Shown here: positions 1 to 8,165 of the stretch, piece after piece
Numbering within the stretch: the first letter of the stretch is position 1
Layout: every line of letters starts with the position of its first letter
Assembly (NCBI RefSeq): GCF_900104575.1
Contig: NZ_LT629731.1
Coordinates: 694,189-758,188, forward strand
DNA: 64,000 bases
Reading direction: 5' to 3'
Origin: Bacillus tuaregi
Lineage (GTDB): Bacteria > Bacillota > Bacilli > Bacillales > Cytobacillaceae
Made by a program: the position numbers and the translations under genes
Notes under the pieces: generated by a model
The model's database searches: none
Told to the model about the DNA's origin: nothing
Seen by the model: only the letters and a program-made list of their open reading frames with translations

Positions 1-127
1 TCCGATTGCAATCGGTTCGCTCTACGACGTAGCCCACACCTGGACCGTTCCGTTAATTACCTTAATCGCAGTCGGAGTCCTCGTCGGTCTTTTCGGAGCA
101 AGCGCCGGCCGCAATCAATATGTATAG
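1..127 (+). CDS. MFS transporter, C-terminal end (partial)
   Basis: The frame starting at base 2 is open to a TAG at 125-127 and encodes 41 residues. It shows one hydrophobic membrane segment (VPLITLIAVGVLVGLFGASA) followed by a short polar tail ending GRNQYV. That ending is typical of the CynX/NimT-type branch of major facilitator transporters. The start of the gene lies outside the window, so the substrate cannot be judged. A hairpin terminator follows directly, so this is probably the last gene of its unit. Confidence 0.6.
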   Translation, partial: PIAIGSLYDVAHTWTVPLITLIAVGVLVGLFGASAGRNQYV

Positions 128-138
128 GCAGTTTGAAG

Positions 139-166
139 AAGCAGGGGATCCGTTCTCCTGCTTTTT
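139..166 (+). terminator. Terminator after the MFS gene
   Basis: AAGCAGG pairs with CCTGCTT across a loop, followed by a T-rich run (TTTTTCTTTTT). This is a typical intrinsic terminator placed 12 bases after the stop codon. Confidence 0.75.
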
Positions 167-317
167 CTTTTTAAGCTATTACGAGCACATTTAGCAGGCA
201 ATTAATACGGTGAGCCTTTCAATTGTAGACGTTTGTTGAACAAAAAGGTTTCTGGGAGGGATTGATAGAGAGATGTCGAATGGTGTAAGGATAGAGAGCG
301 ATTATTCTTATTAGTCA

Positions 318-339
318 AAATTCGAAGGACGAATTTGAT
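318..339 (+). repeat. Relic of the multi-hairpin repeat tail
   Basis: AAATTCG, a 5-base loop, CGAATTT and then GAT. This matches the terminal hairpin of the complete elements found elsewhere in the window (for example 6903-6924), apart from the loop (AAGGA here, ACGGG there). No other part of the element is recognisable upstream. It lies in the leader of the Lon-family gene. It is either a decayed copy or a chance AT-rich palindrome. Confidence 0.4.
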
Positions 340-398
340 AATAGCTTGTTCCTTTCTGATGCTTGGGGATGATGAAACAAGAATGTGAGGGATGCTTT

Positions 399-2819
399 AT
401 GAACCATGAGGATTATGAAAATGTTCTATCTGTTCACCGTGTGCCGATTTCAAAACTCCGAACAGAGTTTGATTCCAATACCTTCTCCTTTGAAACGACT
501 GAGGCTTTGGAACAGCTGCCAAATGAGATGATTGGACAAGTAAGGGCGGAGCAGGCGATGGAATTTGGCTTGTCTGTCGAGCAGACCGGCTATAATCTGT
601 TTGTTGTTGGACCGGCTGGGACTGGTAGGATGACCTATACACAGGACAGCGTGGCGAAAATGGCGGCTAAGCGCGTCACACCGAATGATTGGTGCTATGT
701 TTATAACTTTGATAACCCAGATCGTCCGCTTGTCATTTCCTTTCCAACCGGTGAGGGTCAGCAATTTCAACGTGAAATCGAGATTTTACTAATCGACATT
801 CAACGGGAAATCCGCTCGGCTTTTTCCAGTGAAATGTTCGAGAAGAAAAAGCGGACCATTCTCGAGGAATTTCGGTCAAGCATTGATGAGCTTTGGGCTA
901 AAGCAGATACCTATGCGTTCGAGCATTCGGTGAAAATTGAACGCACCCATGCGGGAATCAATACAATTCCGCTCTTGTTCGGCCGCCCGATTCAGGTTCA
1001 GGAATTTGAGAAAATGCCTGATGAAACAAAGGATATGATTAAGGAGAACGAAAAAAACGTCGAGGAAAAAATCCAGGAAACCGTCTATCAAATCCGAAAA
1101 ATGGATGAACAGCTTCGGAAAAACGTCCAGCAGTTTATGAAGCAAACCACAGTCAACGCTGTTGAAGGCTTATTCCTGCCGCTTCGTGAAAAATATACCG
1201 AGCATCAAAAGGTCCTCCTCTATTTAGACGCCTATTTACGTGATGTGGTCGAGCATTACTCCTTTTTCACCGATCAGGAAGAGGAAAATCAACTGATGAG
1301 TGCGTTAACGGGTTCCAAGGAGCAGCAGCTTCATCGCTATACCGTTAACCTGTTTGTCAATAATCGGCAGTGCAAGGGGGCGCCGGTTATTTACGAAACC
1401 AATCCAAGCTACCATAATTTATTCGGTAAAGTAGAATACAGGGGTGCCTTTGGCAGCTATGTGACGGATTTTACATTTGTCAAACCAGGTGTCCTGCATT
1501 TGGCCAATGGAGGCTACCTCATTCTGCAGGCAACAGAGCTATTGCAGCAGCCGAATGCCTGGGTTCTGTTAAAAAGGGCACTGCAAACAGGAAATATTCA
1601 AATTGAAAATCCATATGAAGACCGGAGTGTTTTTCCAACGAGCGGGATTAAGCCTGAGCCGATTCCGCTCAATATTAAGGTCATTATTATCGGTTCTTAC
1701 TATCTATATGATTTGCTCTCCACAGTGGACGAGGATTTTCATAAGCTTTTCAAGGTAAAAGTAGAATTTGATACGGTCATGAAAAAGGATGAGGAAAACA
1801 GCCAGAAAATGGCTCGCTTTATTAAAAATTATGGCGACAAGCATGGGCTGCTGCCTTTCCATCGCAGGGCTGTGGCAAAAATCATTGATTACAGCTCCCG
1901 TTTAGTTGAGGAGCAATCCAAGCTGACCACGCGGTTTCAAGAAATCACGAAGGTGCTGGTGGAATCCAGCTATTGGGCGAAGAAGGATGAGCAGGACTTT
2001 GTCGATGAACAGCATATCCATAAGGCGCTGATTGAAAAAATGAACCGCTCCAATCATGTATCAGAAAAGTATCGGGAATTGATTCATAATGGTACGATTA
2101 TGGTGGATACAGACGGATTTCGAATTGGACAAATCAATGGTTTGGCGGTAATGGGAACTAGAGATTCGATTTTTGGTATTCCGACGAAAATCACCGCTCA
2201 AACCTTTGTTGGCAAAAGTGGGATTATGAATATCGAAAGAGAGGCGGCACTTAGTGGACAAATTCACAGCAAGGGTCTGATGATCCTAACCGGCTTCCTT
2301 TCCGGTGAATTTGCGAAAAACCGCCCGATTCCACTCTCAGCCAGTATTACGTTTGAGCAAACCTACTCACCGATTGACGGCGACAGCGCTTCAAGCACCG
2401 AGCTTTATGTGCTGCTCTCCTCTCTGTCAGAGGTACCGATTAACCAGGGCATTGCCGTAACAGGCTCTGTTAACCAATGGGGAGAAATCCAGCCCATTGG
2501 CGGTGTGAATGAAAAAATTGAAGGCTTTTACCATATCTGTAAAGAAAAAGGGCTGACCGGCAAGCAGGGTGTGATGATTCCGGTACAGAATGTGAAGAAT
2601 CTCATGCTGGATATCGAGGTCGTCGATGCGGTGAAAAAAGGAAAGTTCCATATATGGTCTGTCAGCCATATTGCCGAAGGAATGGAAATCTTAACCGGTG
2701 TTAGTGCCGGAAATATCCGAGATGCTAACGGAGAATATCCGTCCGAGACGATTTTTTCAAAGGTAGAAGGCCGGTTTAACAAAATGTATGAAGCAGCAAG
2801 AGAAACCAAAAAATCATAG
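399..2819 (+). CDS. Lon-family (S16) protease with AAA_32-type ATPase region
   Basis: The product has about 806 residues. The C-terminal third is a Lon proteolytic domain with the Ser-Lys dyad: the serine in the GDSAS motif near residue 663 and the lysine in GVNEKIEGF. The middle resembles the AAA_32/COG1067 branch (YcbZ/LonC/LonH-like) and not classical LonA or LonB. The N-terminal P-loop reads GPAGTGRMT, so the Walker A lysine is replaced by arginine, and ATP use may be weak or absent. A helical charged region lies between the P-loop and the rest. The frame is open from base 363 and ATG at 369 or 372 is possible. I prefer ATG 399 because GTGAGGG precedes it at a suitable distance. Its role is presumably protein quality control; substrates are unknown. 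The motility gene yjfB-like starts 20 bases downstream. Confidence 0.85.
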   Translation: MNHEDYENVLSVHRVPISKLRTEFDSNTFSFETTEALEQLPNEMIGQVRAEQAMEFGLSVEQTGYNLFVVGPAGTGRMTYTQDSVAKMAAKRVTPNDWCYVYNFDNPDRPLVISFPTGEGQQFQREIEILLIDIQREIRSAFSSEMFEKKKRTILEEFRSSIDELWAKADTYAFEHSVKIERTHAGINTIPLLFGRPIQVQEFEKMPDETKDMIKENEKNVEEKIQETVYQIRKMDEQLRKNVQQFMKQTTVNAVEGLFLPLREKYTEHQKVLLYLDAYLRDVVEHYSFFTDQEEENQLMSALTGSKEQQLHRYTVNLFVNNRQCKGAPVIYETNPSYHNLFGKVEYRGAFGSYVTDFTFVKPGVLHLANGGYLILQATELLQQPNAWVLLKRALQTGNIQIENPYEDRSVFPTSGIKPEPIPLNIKVIIIGSYYLYDLLSTVDEDFHKLFKVKVEFDTVMKKDEENSQKMARFIKNYGDKHGLLPFHRRAVAKIIDYSSRLVEEQSKLTTRFQEITKVLVESSYWAKKDEQDFVDEQHIHKALIEKMNRSNHVSEKYRELIHNGTIMVDTDGFRIGQINGLAVMGTRDSIFGIPTKITAQTFVGKSGIMNIEREAALSGQIHSKGLMILTGFLSGEFAKNRPIPLSASITFEQTYSPIDGDSASSTELYVLLSSLSEVPINQGIAVTGSVNQWGEIQPIGGVNEKIEGFYHICKEKGLTGKQGVMIPVQNVKNLMLDIEVVDAVKKGKFHIWSVSHIAEGMEILTGVSAGNIRDANGEYPSETIFSKVEGRFNKMYEAARETKKS

Positions 2820-2839
2820 TGTAAAAGGATGATAGCATA

Positions 2840-3040
2840 ATGGATATTGCAGCTATGTCAATGGCGCTGAGCCAGGGACAGTTGAGCCAACAGGTATCAC
2901 TGAGCCTGATGAAGCAGGTGATGGATCAGGCGGAGGGAAATGCTGATTTCATCAACAAGATGATGAGTCCACATGCAGTAAAGGCCCTGGAGCTGAAAGC
3001 ACAGCCCCATTTGGGCGGGAATATCGATATAAAAGGATAG
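2840..3040 (+). CDS. YjfB-family small putative motility protein
   Basis: A 66-residue acidic-to-neutral helical protein starting MDIAAMSMALSQ, with a glutamine-rich amphipathic N-terminal half. This is the pattern of the YjfB family, annotated as putative motility proteins in Bacillaceae. It has no signal peptide or membrane segment. It follows the Lon-family gene by 20 bases with an AAAGGATG ribosome binding site, so the two may be cotranscribed. It is followed by a terminator and then by the SigD-driven flagellar operon, which fits a motility link. The molecular function is not established. Confidence 0.65.
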   Translation: MDIAAMSMALSQGQLSQQVSLSLMKQVMDQAEGNADFINKMMSPHAVKALELKAQPHLGGNIDIKG

Positions 3041-3049
3041 ATAAAAGTT

Positions 3050-3091
3050 GAAAAAGTCTGAGTGGACTAGGACTCAGGCTTTTTCATTTTT
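3050..3091 (+). terminator. Terminator after the yjfB-like gene
   Basis: GAAAAAGTCTGAGT pairs with ACTCAGGCTTTTTC (one G-U pair), followed by a T run. It separates the Lon/YjfB unit from the flagellar operon. Confidence 0.85.
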
Positions 3092-3144
3092 TGACACCGA
3101 CACCCATTTCCTTAAGAACCTTATAAATTCTGCTTTCTTTCTAT

Positions 3145-3170
3145 TAAAAATTTCTAGCTATTGCCGATAT
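3145..3170 (+). promoter_or_regulatory. SigD-type flagellar promoter
   Basis: TAAA at 3145-3148, a 14-base spacer, and GCCGATAT at 3163-3170. This matches the Bacillus SigD consensus (TAAA, 14-16 bases, GCCGATAT). It lies 38 bases upstream of flaG and would place flaG-fliD-fliS-fliT under late flagellar control. Confidence 0.85.
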
Positions 3171-3207
3171 AAAGGGTAGCAAGTGAATTGTATAGGAGTG
3201 AAATTCT

Positions 3208-3585
3208 ATGAATATTGAGCGGTTGCCGAATCTAACTAATCCTAATCCTTCTAATGCATCAAGAGTAAAGCCGGTAGAAAAAACTCAGCCCGCCCAACCG
3301 GTTGAAGAGCTTTTGAAAAAAATGGATCAACAGCAGCAAGAATCCAAGCTAGTAGAGATAGATAAGGAAAAAATGGAGGAGGTTGTGAAGGGGTTAAATG
3401 AATTTATTCAGCCTGTCAGCACCTCAATCCGCTTCGAACTTCACGATAAATTGCACGATTACTATGTAACGATTGTTGATGATAAAACAGATGAAGTAAT
3501 TAGAGAAATTCCATCAAAAAAGCTGCTGGACACCTATGCCAACATGCTGGAGTTTGTCGGATTGCTCGTAGATAAAAAGATTTAA
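3208..3585 (+). CDS. flaG: Flagellar protein FlaG
   Basis: 125 residues. A proline- and glutamine-rich disordered N-terminus (residues 1-50) is followed by a FlaG domain with the conserved pattern SIRFELHDKLHDYYVTIVD and a VIREIPSKKLLD motif. FlaG (YvyC) lies next to fliD in Bacillus and is linked to filament length or cap assembly; its biochemical role is not settled. The start is preceded by TAGGAGTG. It is the first gene behind the SigD promoter, and fliD follows after about 30 bases. Confidence 0.9.
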   Translation: MNIERLPNLTNPNPSNASRVKPVEKTQPAQPVEELLKKMDQQQQESKLVEIDKEKMEEVVKGLNEFIQPVSTSIRFELHDKLHDYYVTIVDDKTDEVIREIPSKKLLDTYANMLEFVGLLVDKKI

Positions 3586-3615
3586 ACGTTTAAAGAGATA
3601 TAGAGGTGAATGAAT

Positions 3616-5727
3616 ATGGTGCGAATCAGTGGATTAGCGAGCGGAATGGATATTGATTCCATTGTGGCCGACATGATGAAAATCAAGCGAATGCCGCTCG
3701 ACAAGCTCAAGCAGCAAAAGCAAACAATGGAATGGCAGCGTGACGATTATCGCGAAATGAACACATTGCTACTCAACTTCCGTTCGGAATTAACACAAAT
3801 GAAGCTATCGACAAGATACCGAACAAGGACCACGACTACGACAGATGATTCGAGAGTGACGGCAACAGCTTCAAGTGCTGCGGCGCTTTCTTCGTATTCG
3901 ATATCAAATGTTAAACAATTAGCGAGTGCAGAAACTAGAATTAATACAGGAAGCATCTCCAAGACGGGTAAATCTTTTGAAGCTAACAAAAGTATGTTCT
4001 CGCAAATGGATGCATTAGATGCAGAAACTTTCACTTGGAATACAGGGGCAGTTTCAAGTAAAACAATAGATGTCAAAACAGCGAATAATACGTTTAAATT
4101 AGAGGATGATACTGCTAAAACTTCATCGATTAGCACTTGGAGTGTAAGAGTAAATGGAATAGGCTATAAAGTGGTAGCCAGTGATTCAAACGATCTTAAA
4201 TTAAATGAAAATGAAGTACAAATCAAAACAACTGGAGAAATGGTTTTCGGGAAAACATTAGCTGCAAATAGTACTGTAAAGGTTGATTATGTTGCTAATA
4301 ATCGTACAGATAAAATTAGTATATCTTCAGATAGCGCAACAATAAAGTTAAGTAAAGGTGCTATTAATAATATAGTAGACAATAAGATTACATTAAAAAC
4401 AATTAATGATGGAGTTGAAGCCGAACCTATTATTTTACAGATAAGTAATGAAGTTAATGATAAAGGTTTATATACAATAAAAAATGGCGATGACACTGTC
4501 GGCAAATTAAATAAGGAAACTGGTGAGATTACATTAGAAGGTAAGATGCCAAGACCTGATAAAAATTCAAAAACAACCATGTCACTTGAGGTTACTTACG
4601 ACCATAATTATAAAGCCTTTTCTATTGATACCCATACTTCAAAAGGGGAAAGACATGATTTCTTCCTTATATCTGCTAGTGACTCTCTGAATTCCGTAAT
4701 TAATCAAGTGAATACGTCTAGCGTTGGTGTTAACATGTTTTTTGATTCAGTTACTGGCAGAATGACAATGACCAGAAATGAGACAGGTGATTTTAACTCT
4801 GATGAAAATAAATCAGATATAAGTTTTACTGGTACCTTTATGAATGATGTGCTTAAATTTAGAAATTCTGAGACAGTAGTTAAAGGTCAAAATGCAAAAT
4901 TCACAATCAATGGTTTAGAAACCGAACGTGATTCCAACACCTTCGCCATCAACGGAGTCACGTTCACCCTAAAACAAACCTTTAATGAAACTGAAGATAA
5001 AACTGCTCCACCCGTAACCATCGCGATCAACAACAACAACGATGCGATCTTTGAAAATATCAAAGGCTTCATCGATAAATACAATGAGCTAATCGGGAAA
5101 ATTCAAGAAAAAACGCAGCAGGAGCGGTACAAGAGCTATACGCCGCTGACGGATGAGCAGCGCGAGCAGCTGTCGGACAAGCAGCAGGAGCAGTGGGAGG
5201 AGAAGGCGAAGAGTGGTCTTCTTAGAAGGGATCAGACCCTGACAAGCCTGCTTTCCTCGATGCGAATGGATTTTTACGGAAAAGTAGAGTCCGAGAAGAT
5301 CAATCCAATCTACAGTCAGCTTGCCAGCATTGGCATTAAGACAACCGCTAACTACCTGGAAGGCGGAAAGCTTGAAATCAATGAAGCCGAGCTGAAAAAG
5401 GCAATTGAGGAGGACCCACAATCCATCGAAGCATTATTCAATGCATCCGGTACAACAAATGGACAAAAAGGGATTGCCCAGCGCCTTTACGATACAGTCG
5501 GCAGAACGATGGATATCCTAAATGAAAAAGCAGGAAAAGCCTTTTCCACAAACAATCAATTTACGATTGGTAAGCAGCTGAACAGTATCGATGATCAAAT
5601 CGACAGTCTCGAGGACAGAATGAAGGCTTTAGAGGACCGCTACTATAGACAATTTACCGCGATGGAAAAAGCCATCCAAAGTGCCAACCAGCAATCGGCC
5701 TATATTATGCAGAACTTTTTCAATTAA
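3616..5727 (+). CDS. fliD: Flagellar filament capping protein FliD
   Basis: About 703 residues, clearly longer than the roughly 500 of B. subtilis FliD. The N-terminus (MVRISGLASGMDIDSIVADM) and the C-terminal coiled-coil region (from about QLNSIDDQIDSLEDRM to the end) are the conserved D0/D1 parts that pack on the filament tip and fold flagellin subunits. The middle (about 3990-4880) is visibly AT-richer and poor in recognisable motifs, as expected of surface-exposed variable D2/D3 domains that have grown or been exchanged. The frame is open from ATG 3610, but GAGGTG at 3603-3608 suits the second ATG at 3616. It is exported by the flagellar type III system, with FliT as chaperone. Confidence 0.95.
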   Translation: MVRISGLASGMDIDSIVADMMKIKRMPLDKLKQQKQTMEWQRDDYREMNTLLLNFRSELTQMKLSTRYRTRTTTTTDDSRVTATASSAAALSSYSISNVKQLASAETRINTGSISKTGKSFEANKSMFSQMDALDAETFTWNTGAVSSKTIDVKTANNTFKLEDDTAKTSSISTWSVRVNGIGYKVVASDSNDLKLNENEVQIKTTGEMVFGKTLAANSTVKVDYVANNRTDKISISSDSATIKLSKGAINNIVDNKITLKTINDGVEAEPIILQISNEVNDKGLYTIKNGDDTVGKLNKETGEITLEGKMPRPDKNSKTTMSLEVTYDHNYKAFSIDTHTSKGERHDFFLISASDSLNSVINQVNTSSVGVNMFFDSVTGRMTMTRNETGDFNSDENKSDISFTGTFMNDVLKFRNSETVVKGQNAKFTINGLETERDSNTFAINGVTFTLKQTFNETEDKTAPPVTIAINNNNDAIFENIKGFIDKYNELIGKIQEKTQQERYKSYTPLTDEQREQLSDKQQEQWEEKAKSGLLRRDQTLTSLLSSMRMDFYGKVESEKINPIYSQLASIGIKTTANYLEGGKLEINEAELKKAIEEDPQSIEALFNASGTTNGQKGIAQRLYDTVGRTMDILNEKAGKAFSTNNQFTIGKQLNSIDDQIDSLEDRMKALEDRYYRQFTAMEKAIQSANQQSAYIMQNFFN

Positions 5728-5753
5728 TGGAGCAATAGAAAGGAAGTACTAAA

Positions 5754-6155
5754 ATGGCAGTTCAAAACCCGTATCAATCCTATAAGCAGAATTCTGTGAA
5801 CACCGCTTCACCGGGGGAATTAACGCTTATGCTCTATAACGGATGCATTAAATTTATTCGCTTTGGCAGAAAAGCGATGGAAGAAAATCAGATTGAGGAA
5901 AAAAACACGAACCTCCTCAAGGCACAGAAAATTATCCAAGAGCTGATGGTGACATTAAATATGGATATCCCTGTTTCTCAAAACATGATGTCTCTATATG
6001 ATTATTTGCACCGTCGCTTGATTGAAGCCAATACAAAAAATGATCCAGCGATTTTAGATGAAGTGGAGGGCTTTGTCACAGAATTCCGTGATACCTGGAA
6101 GGAAGTCATTCAAGTGAATCGGCAGAAGAAATATGCTGAAGGCGGTCAAATCTAG
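5754..6155 (+). CDS. fliS: Flagellin export chaperone FliS
   Basis: 133 residues, helical throughout. It has the FliS signature near the N-terminus (NPYQSYKQNSVNTASPGELT) and the LYNGCIKFI motif. FliS binds the C-terminus of flagellin in the cytoplasm and prevents early polymerisation. It is encoded between fliD and fliT, and its stop codon shares one base with the next start, so translation is coupled. Confidence 0.95.
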   Translation: MAVQNPYQSYKQNSVNTASPGELTLMLYNGCIKFIRFGRKAMEENQIEEKNTNLLKAQKIIQELMVTLNMDIPVSQNMMSLYDYLHRRLIEANTKNDPAILDEVEGFVTEFRDTWKEVIQVNRQKKYAEGGQI

Positions 6156-6505
6156 TGAGCGCCGTAAAGGATTACTATTTGATCACGGTAGAATTAATAA
6201 AACTACTTCAAAACGAGCAGTCTAATGACCGGGAAGCTAAAATGGCGAAAATCGAAGAGCTATTAGAAAAAAGGGCGGGTTTCATGCAAGGGATGAAGCC
6301 CCCTTTTTCACCAGAGGAACAGGAGACAGGCAAGCAGCTTGTTCTGCTGGAAAAAAAGCTGGCATTGCTCTTGGATCATCTAAAAGAGGCGATCAAAAGA
6401 GATCTTGTCACACTCAATAAGAAGAAGCAATCGCAAACAAAATACCATAATCCGTACGAATCCCTTTCCACAGCTGATGGCGTCTTTTACGATAAAAAAA
6501 ATTAA
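6155..6505 (+). CDS. fliT: Flagellar protein FliT-like chaperone
   Basis: 116 residues of helical, lysine- and glutamate-rich protein. The GTG start overlaps the fliS stop by one base (TAGTG). Sequence similarity within FliT is low, so the call rests on size, helical pattern, an LLEKR-type segment and its position after fliS. In Bacillus FliT serves as chaperone for FliD. The GC-rich repeat begins immediately after its stop codon. Confidence 0.8.
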   Translation: MSAVKDYYLITVELIKLLQNEQSNDREAKMAKIEELLEKRAGFMQGMKPPFSPEEQETGKQLVLLEKKLALLLDHLKEAIKRDLVTLNKKKQSQTKYHNPYESLSTADGVFYDKKN

Positions 6506-6680
6506 GGCTGTGTTAAAGTACATGGTTGATTTTTAGCAGGTTGATTGTAGTGGAAGGTACGCAGACTCCCGCGGGAGAAGCGAGGCAGTCGAGACCCCGC
6601 TAGAACAAAGTGGCGAGGAGGCTCGGCGGTCGCCCGCAGGAAAGCGAAGTGCCTGGAACGAAAATCAACACTCATGTTTA
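6506..6680 (+). repeat. GC-rich Bacillaceae intergenic repeat
   Basis: The element starts GGCTGTGTTAAAG right after the fliT stop. It contains the palindromic CCCGCGGGA, paired GGCTCGGCGGTCGCC blocks and an AAGTGCCTGGAACG segment, and is bounded by GTTGATTTT near 6525 and AAAATCAAC near 6662 as inverted ends. From general familiarity, such elements recur between genes in many Bacillaceae genomes. It is non-coding; the reverse-strand 62-residue frame across it is not a gene. Remnants lie at 7808-7836 and, inverted, at 55503-55523. Confidence 0.8.
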
Positions 6681-6733
6681 AAATAGCCAAAATTAAAAAT
6701 AACTTTGTTATCTAGTGTGAGATTTATCTCTTT

Positions 6734-6924
6734 TAACATCATTCAGCAAAAGTCTTCCACTTCTACAAGTGGAGGATGAAGGCAAATGGTACTTCGATTC
6801 AGTGGGGGTTCAAACCCCGGCTGAATGAAGTTAAGCCTCCGGCGGATGTCACGGATTTTTTAAGGGAGTTTATCGAGCGAACTCGATAAAAATCCGGACG
6901 CAAATTCGACGGGCGAATTTGATT
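6734..6924 (+). repeat. Multi-hairpin repeat, copy 1
   Basis: About 191 bases. The outer stem TAACATCATTCAGC / GCTGAATGAAGTTA has one mismatch and encloses hairpin A (CTTCCACTT / AAGTGGAGG, loop CTAC, one G-U pair) and hairpin B (GGGG / CCCC around TTCAAA). Downstream are a nested stem, CGGATT / AATCCG around TTTATCGAG / CTCGATAAA, and a terminal hairpin, AAATTCG / CGAATTT. No open frame uses it. It lies between fliT and hpf. Confidence 0.9.
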
Positions 6925-7005
6925 TGCCTATCAGCCCTGTTATTCCTGCTATTCTACAAAAATGTCACTTTTTCGACATATTTTTAAAAAAATAACTGAT
7001 TTAGC

Positions 7006-7032
7006 AGGAGATTGGAAGGGCAACATAGAAAT
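7006..7032 (+). promoter_or_regulatory. Candidate SigH-type promoter of hpf
   Basis: AGGAGAT at 7006-7012, 12 bases, then ATAGAAAT at 7025-7032. This resembles the SigH consensus (AGGA-A/T-A/T-T, 11-12 bases, GAAT). B. subtilis hpf (yvyD) is driven by SigB and SigH. A TATAAT at 7081-7086 is an alternative SigA -10 without a good -35. Confidence 0.35.
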
Positions 7033-7169
7033 ATAATCCTATAAGAAATTAAAAACACACACAACGGCAATTTCTAAGGTTATAATACTGATAAAGGTAG
7101 GAATAAAACGCTTACCTTTACAAATAACTTTGGCATTGCCGAAAGTGAAAGAAAAGGAGGAGTTCACTT

Positions 7170-7721
7170 ATGAACTACAACATTCGTGGTGAAAACATTG
7201 AGGTAACTCCAGCGATAAGAGAGTATGTTGAGAAGAAAATCAGCCGTCTTGAAAAATACTTTACAGAGACACCTAAAGCAAACGTAAATGTTAACCTAAA
7301 AGTATACAATGATAAAAAGGCAAAGGTTGAAGTTACCATTCCAATGCAAAACCTAGTGTTACGTGCCGAGGAAGTAAATGAAGACATGTATGCCGGAATT
7401 GACCTCATTACTGACAAGCTTGAGCGCCAAATCCGTAAACATAAAACAAAGGTAAACCGTAAATTCCGTGAAAAGGGCGGAATTAATACATTATTTAATG
7501 TAACGACTGAACCAGGTGAGCCAGTCGTTGAGGACGACAATGAGCTTGAGGTTGTTCGTCAAAAAAGCTTTGACTTAAAACCAATGGACAACGAAGAAGC
7601 GATTCTTCAAATGAACATGCTTGGTCACAGCTTCTACGTCTTCACAAATGCTGAAACAAACCGTACAAACGTTGTGTACAAGCGTAAAGACGGACGTTAT
7701 GGCTTAATCGAAGCTCATTAA
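7170..7721 (+). CDS. hpf: Long-form ribosome hibernation promoting factor
   Basis: 183 residues. The N-terminal S30AE/HPF domain (about 1-100) begins MNYNIRGENIEVTPAIREYV and binds the decoding region of the 30S subunit. A linker (about 100-125) is followed by the C-terminal dimerisation domain (DLKPMDNEEAILQMNMLGHS onward), which pairs two ribosomes into inactive 100S dimers. The length matches the long HPF of Firmicutes. The start follows AAAGGAGGAG. It is monocistronic: a terminator follows, and secA has its own leader. Confidence 0.97.
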   Translation: MNYNIRGENIEVTPAIREYVEKKISRLEKYFTETPKANVNVNLKVYNDKKAKVEVTIPMQNLVLRAEEVNEDMYAGIDLITDKLERQIRKHKTKVNRKFREKGGINTLFNVTTEPGEPVVEDDNELEVVRQKSFDLKPMDNEEAILQMNMLGHSFYVFTNAETNRTNVVYKRKDGRYGLIEAH

Positions 7722-7760
7722 GACTCGAAGGATAAGTGAAATCCGATTCTAAGAACTTAC

Positions 7761-7794
7761 AACGCAGCTCTTCCAAACAAGGGCTGCGTTTTCC
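7761..7794 (+). terminator. Terminator after hpf
   Basis: AACGCAGC and GCTGCGTT form an 8-bp stem around a 14-base loop, followed by TTCCT. The T run is short. Confidence 0.7.
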
Positions 7795-7807
7795 TATCTT
7801 CAATGAG

Positions 7808-7836
7808 GCTAGCGAAGTGCCTGGAACGAAATCAAC
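7808..7836 (+). repeat. Remnant of the GC-rich repeat
   Basis: GCGAAGTGCCTGGAACGAA then ATCAAC repeats the right end of the element at 6506-6680 almost exactly. The rest of the element is missing. Confidence 0.65.
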
Positions 7837-7914
7837 TACAACATTAACCCCAAACCATCTATCCTAAATCAGCCAAGACATATTTCTTCATCTGTAATAT
7901 CCATCTTGCATAAG

Positions 7915-7943
7915 TTGTCACTATCCAATGGAAGTGGTAAGAT
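7915..7943 (+). promoter_or_regulatory. Candidate SigA promoter of secA
   Basis: TTGTCA at 7915-7920, a 17-base spacer, TAAGAT at 7938-7943. Transcription would start near 7950, leaving a leader of about 215 bases before secA. Confidence 0.55.
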
Positions 7944-7972
7944 AATGAAGGAAATTAGCGGTTTTTATTGGG

Positions 7973-8004
7973 AGGATTCGGTATCTAAAAAGCGAATCTT
8001 TTTT
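7973..8004 (+). terminator. Possible attenuator in the secA leader
   Basis: AGGATTCG (7973-7980) pairs with CGAATCTT (7993-8000; one G-U pair) and is followed by a T run. It lies only about 25 bases after the predicted start of transcription and upstream of secA. An alternative pairing of CGGTTTTTA (about 7959-7967) with TAAAAAGCG (about 7986-7994) would exclude it. It could therefore be a regulated terminator, or simply stop read-through from hpf. The leader also has hairpins at about 8046-8063 (GGCGG/CCGCC) and 8110-8139 (GCAC/GTGC). Confidence 0.45.
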
Positions 8005-8165
8005 CATTCAAATAAAAAAGTTAAACAACAGGTCTATGAAGGAAGCAGGCGGATCCAACACCGCCGTTGCATAAAGGAAGCAGGAGTTCCAATACAATGC
8101 TTTCTAAATGGAAGTAACAGCACCAACCCCGTGCTTCCTCATGAAACAAATAAAGGAGCGTTTGT

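Noticed and set aside
6807-6822. Hairpin B (GGGG-TTCAAA-CCCC) as a tRNA T arm, making the repeat a tRNA-like element
   Set aside because: With the true 7-base T loop only three base pairs remain, and no acceptor or anticodon arm of tRNA shape is present.
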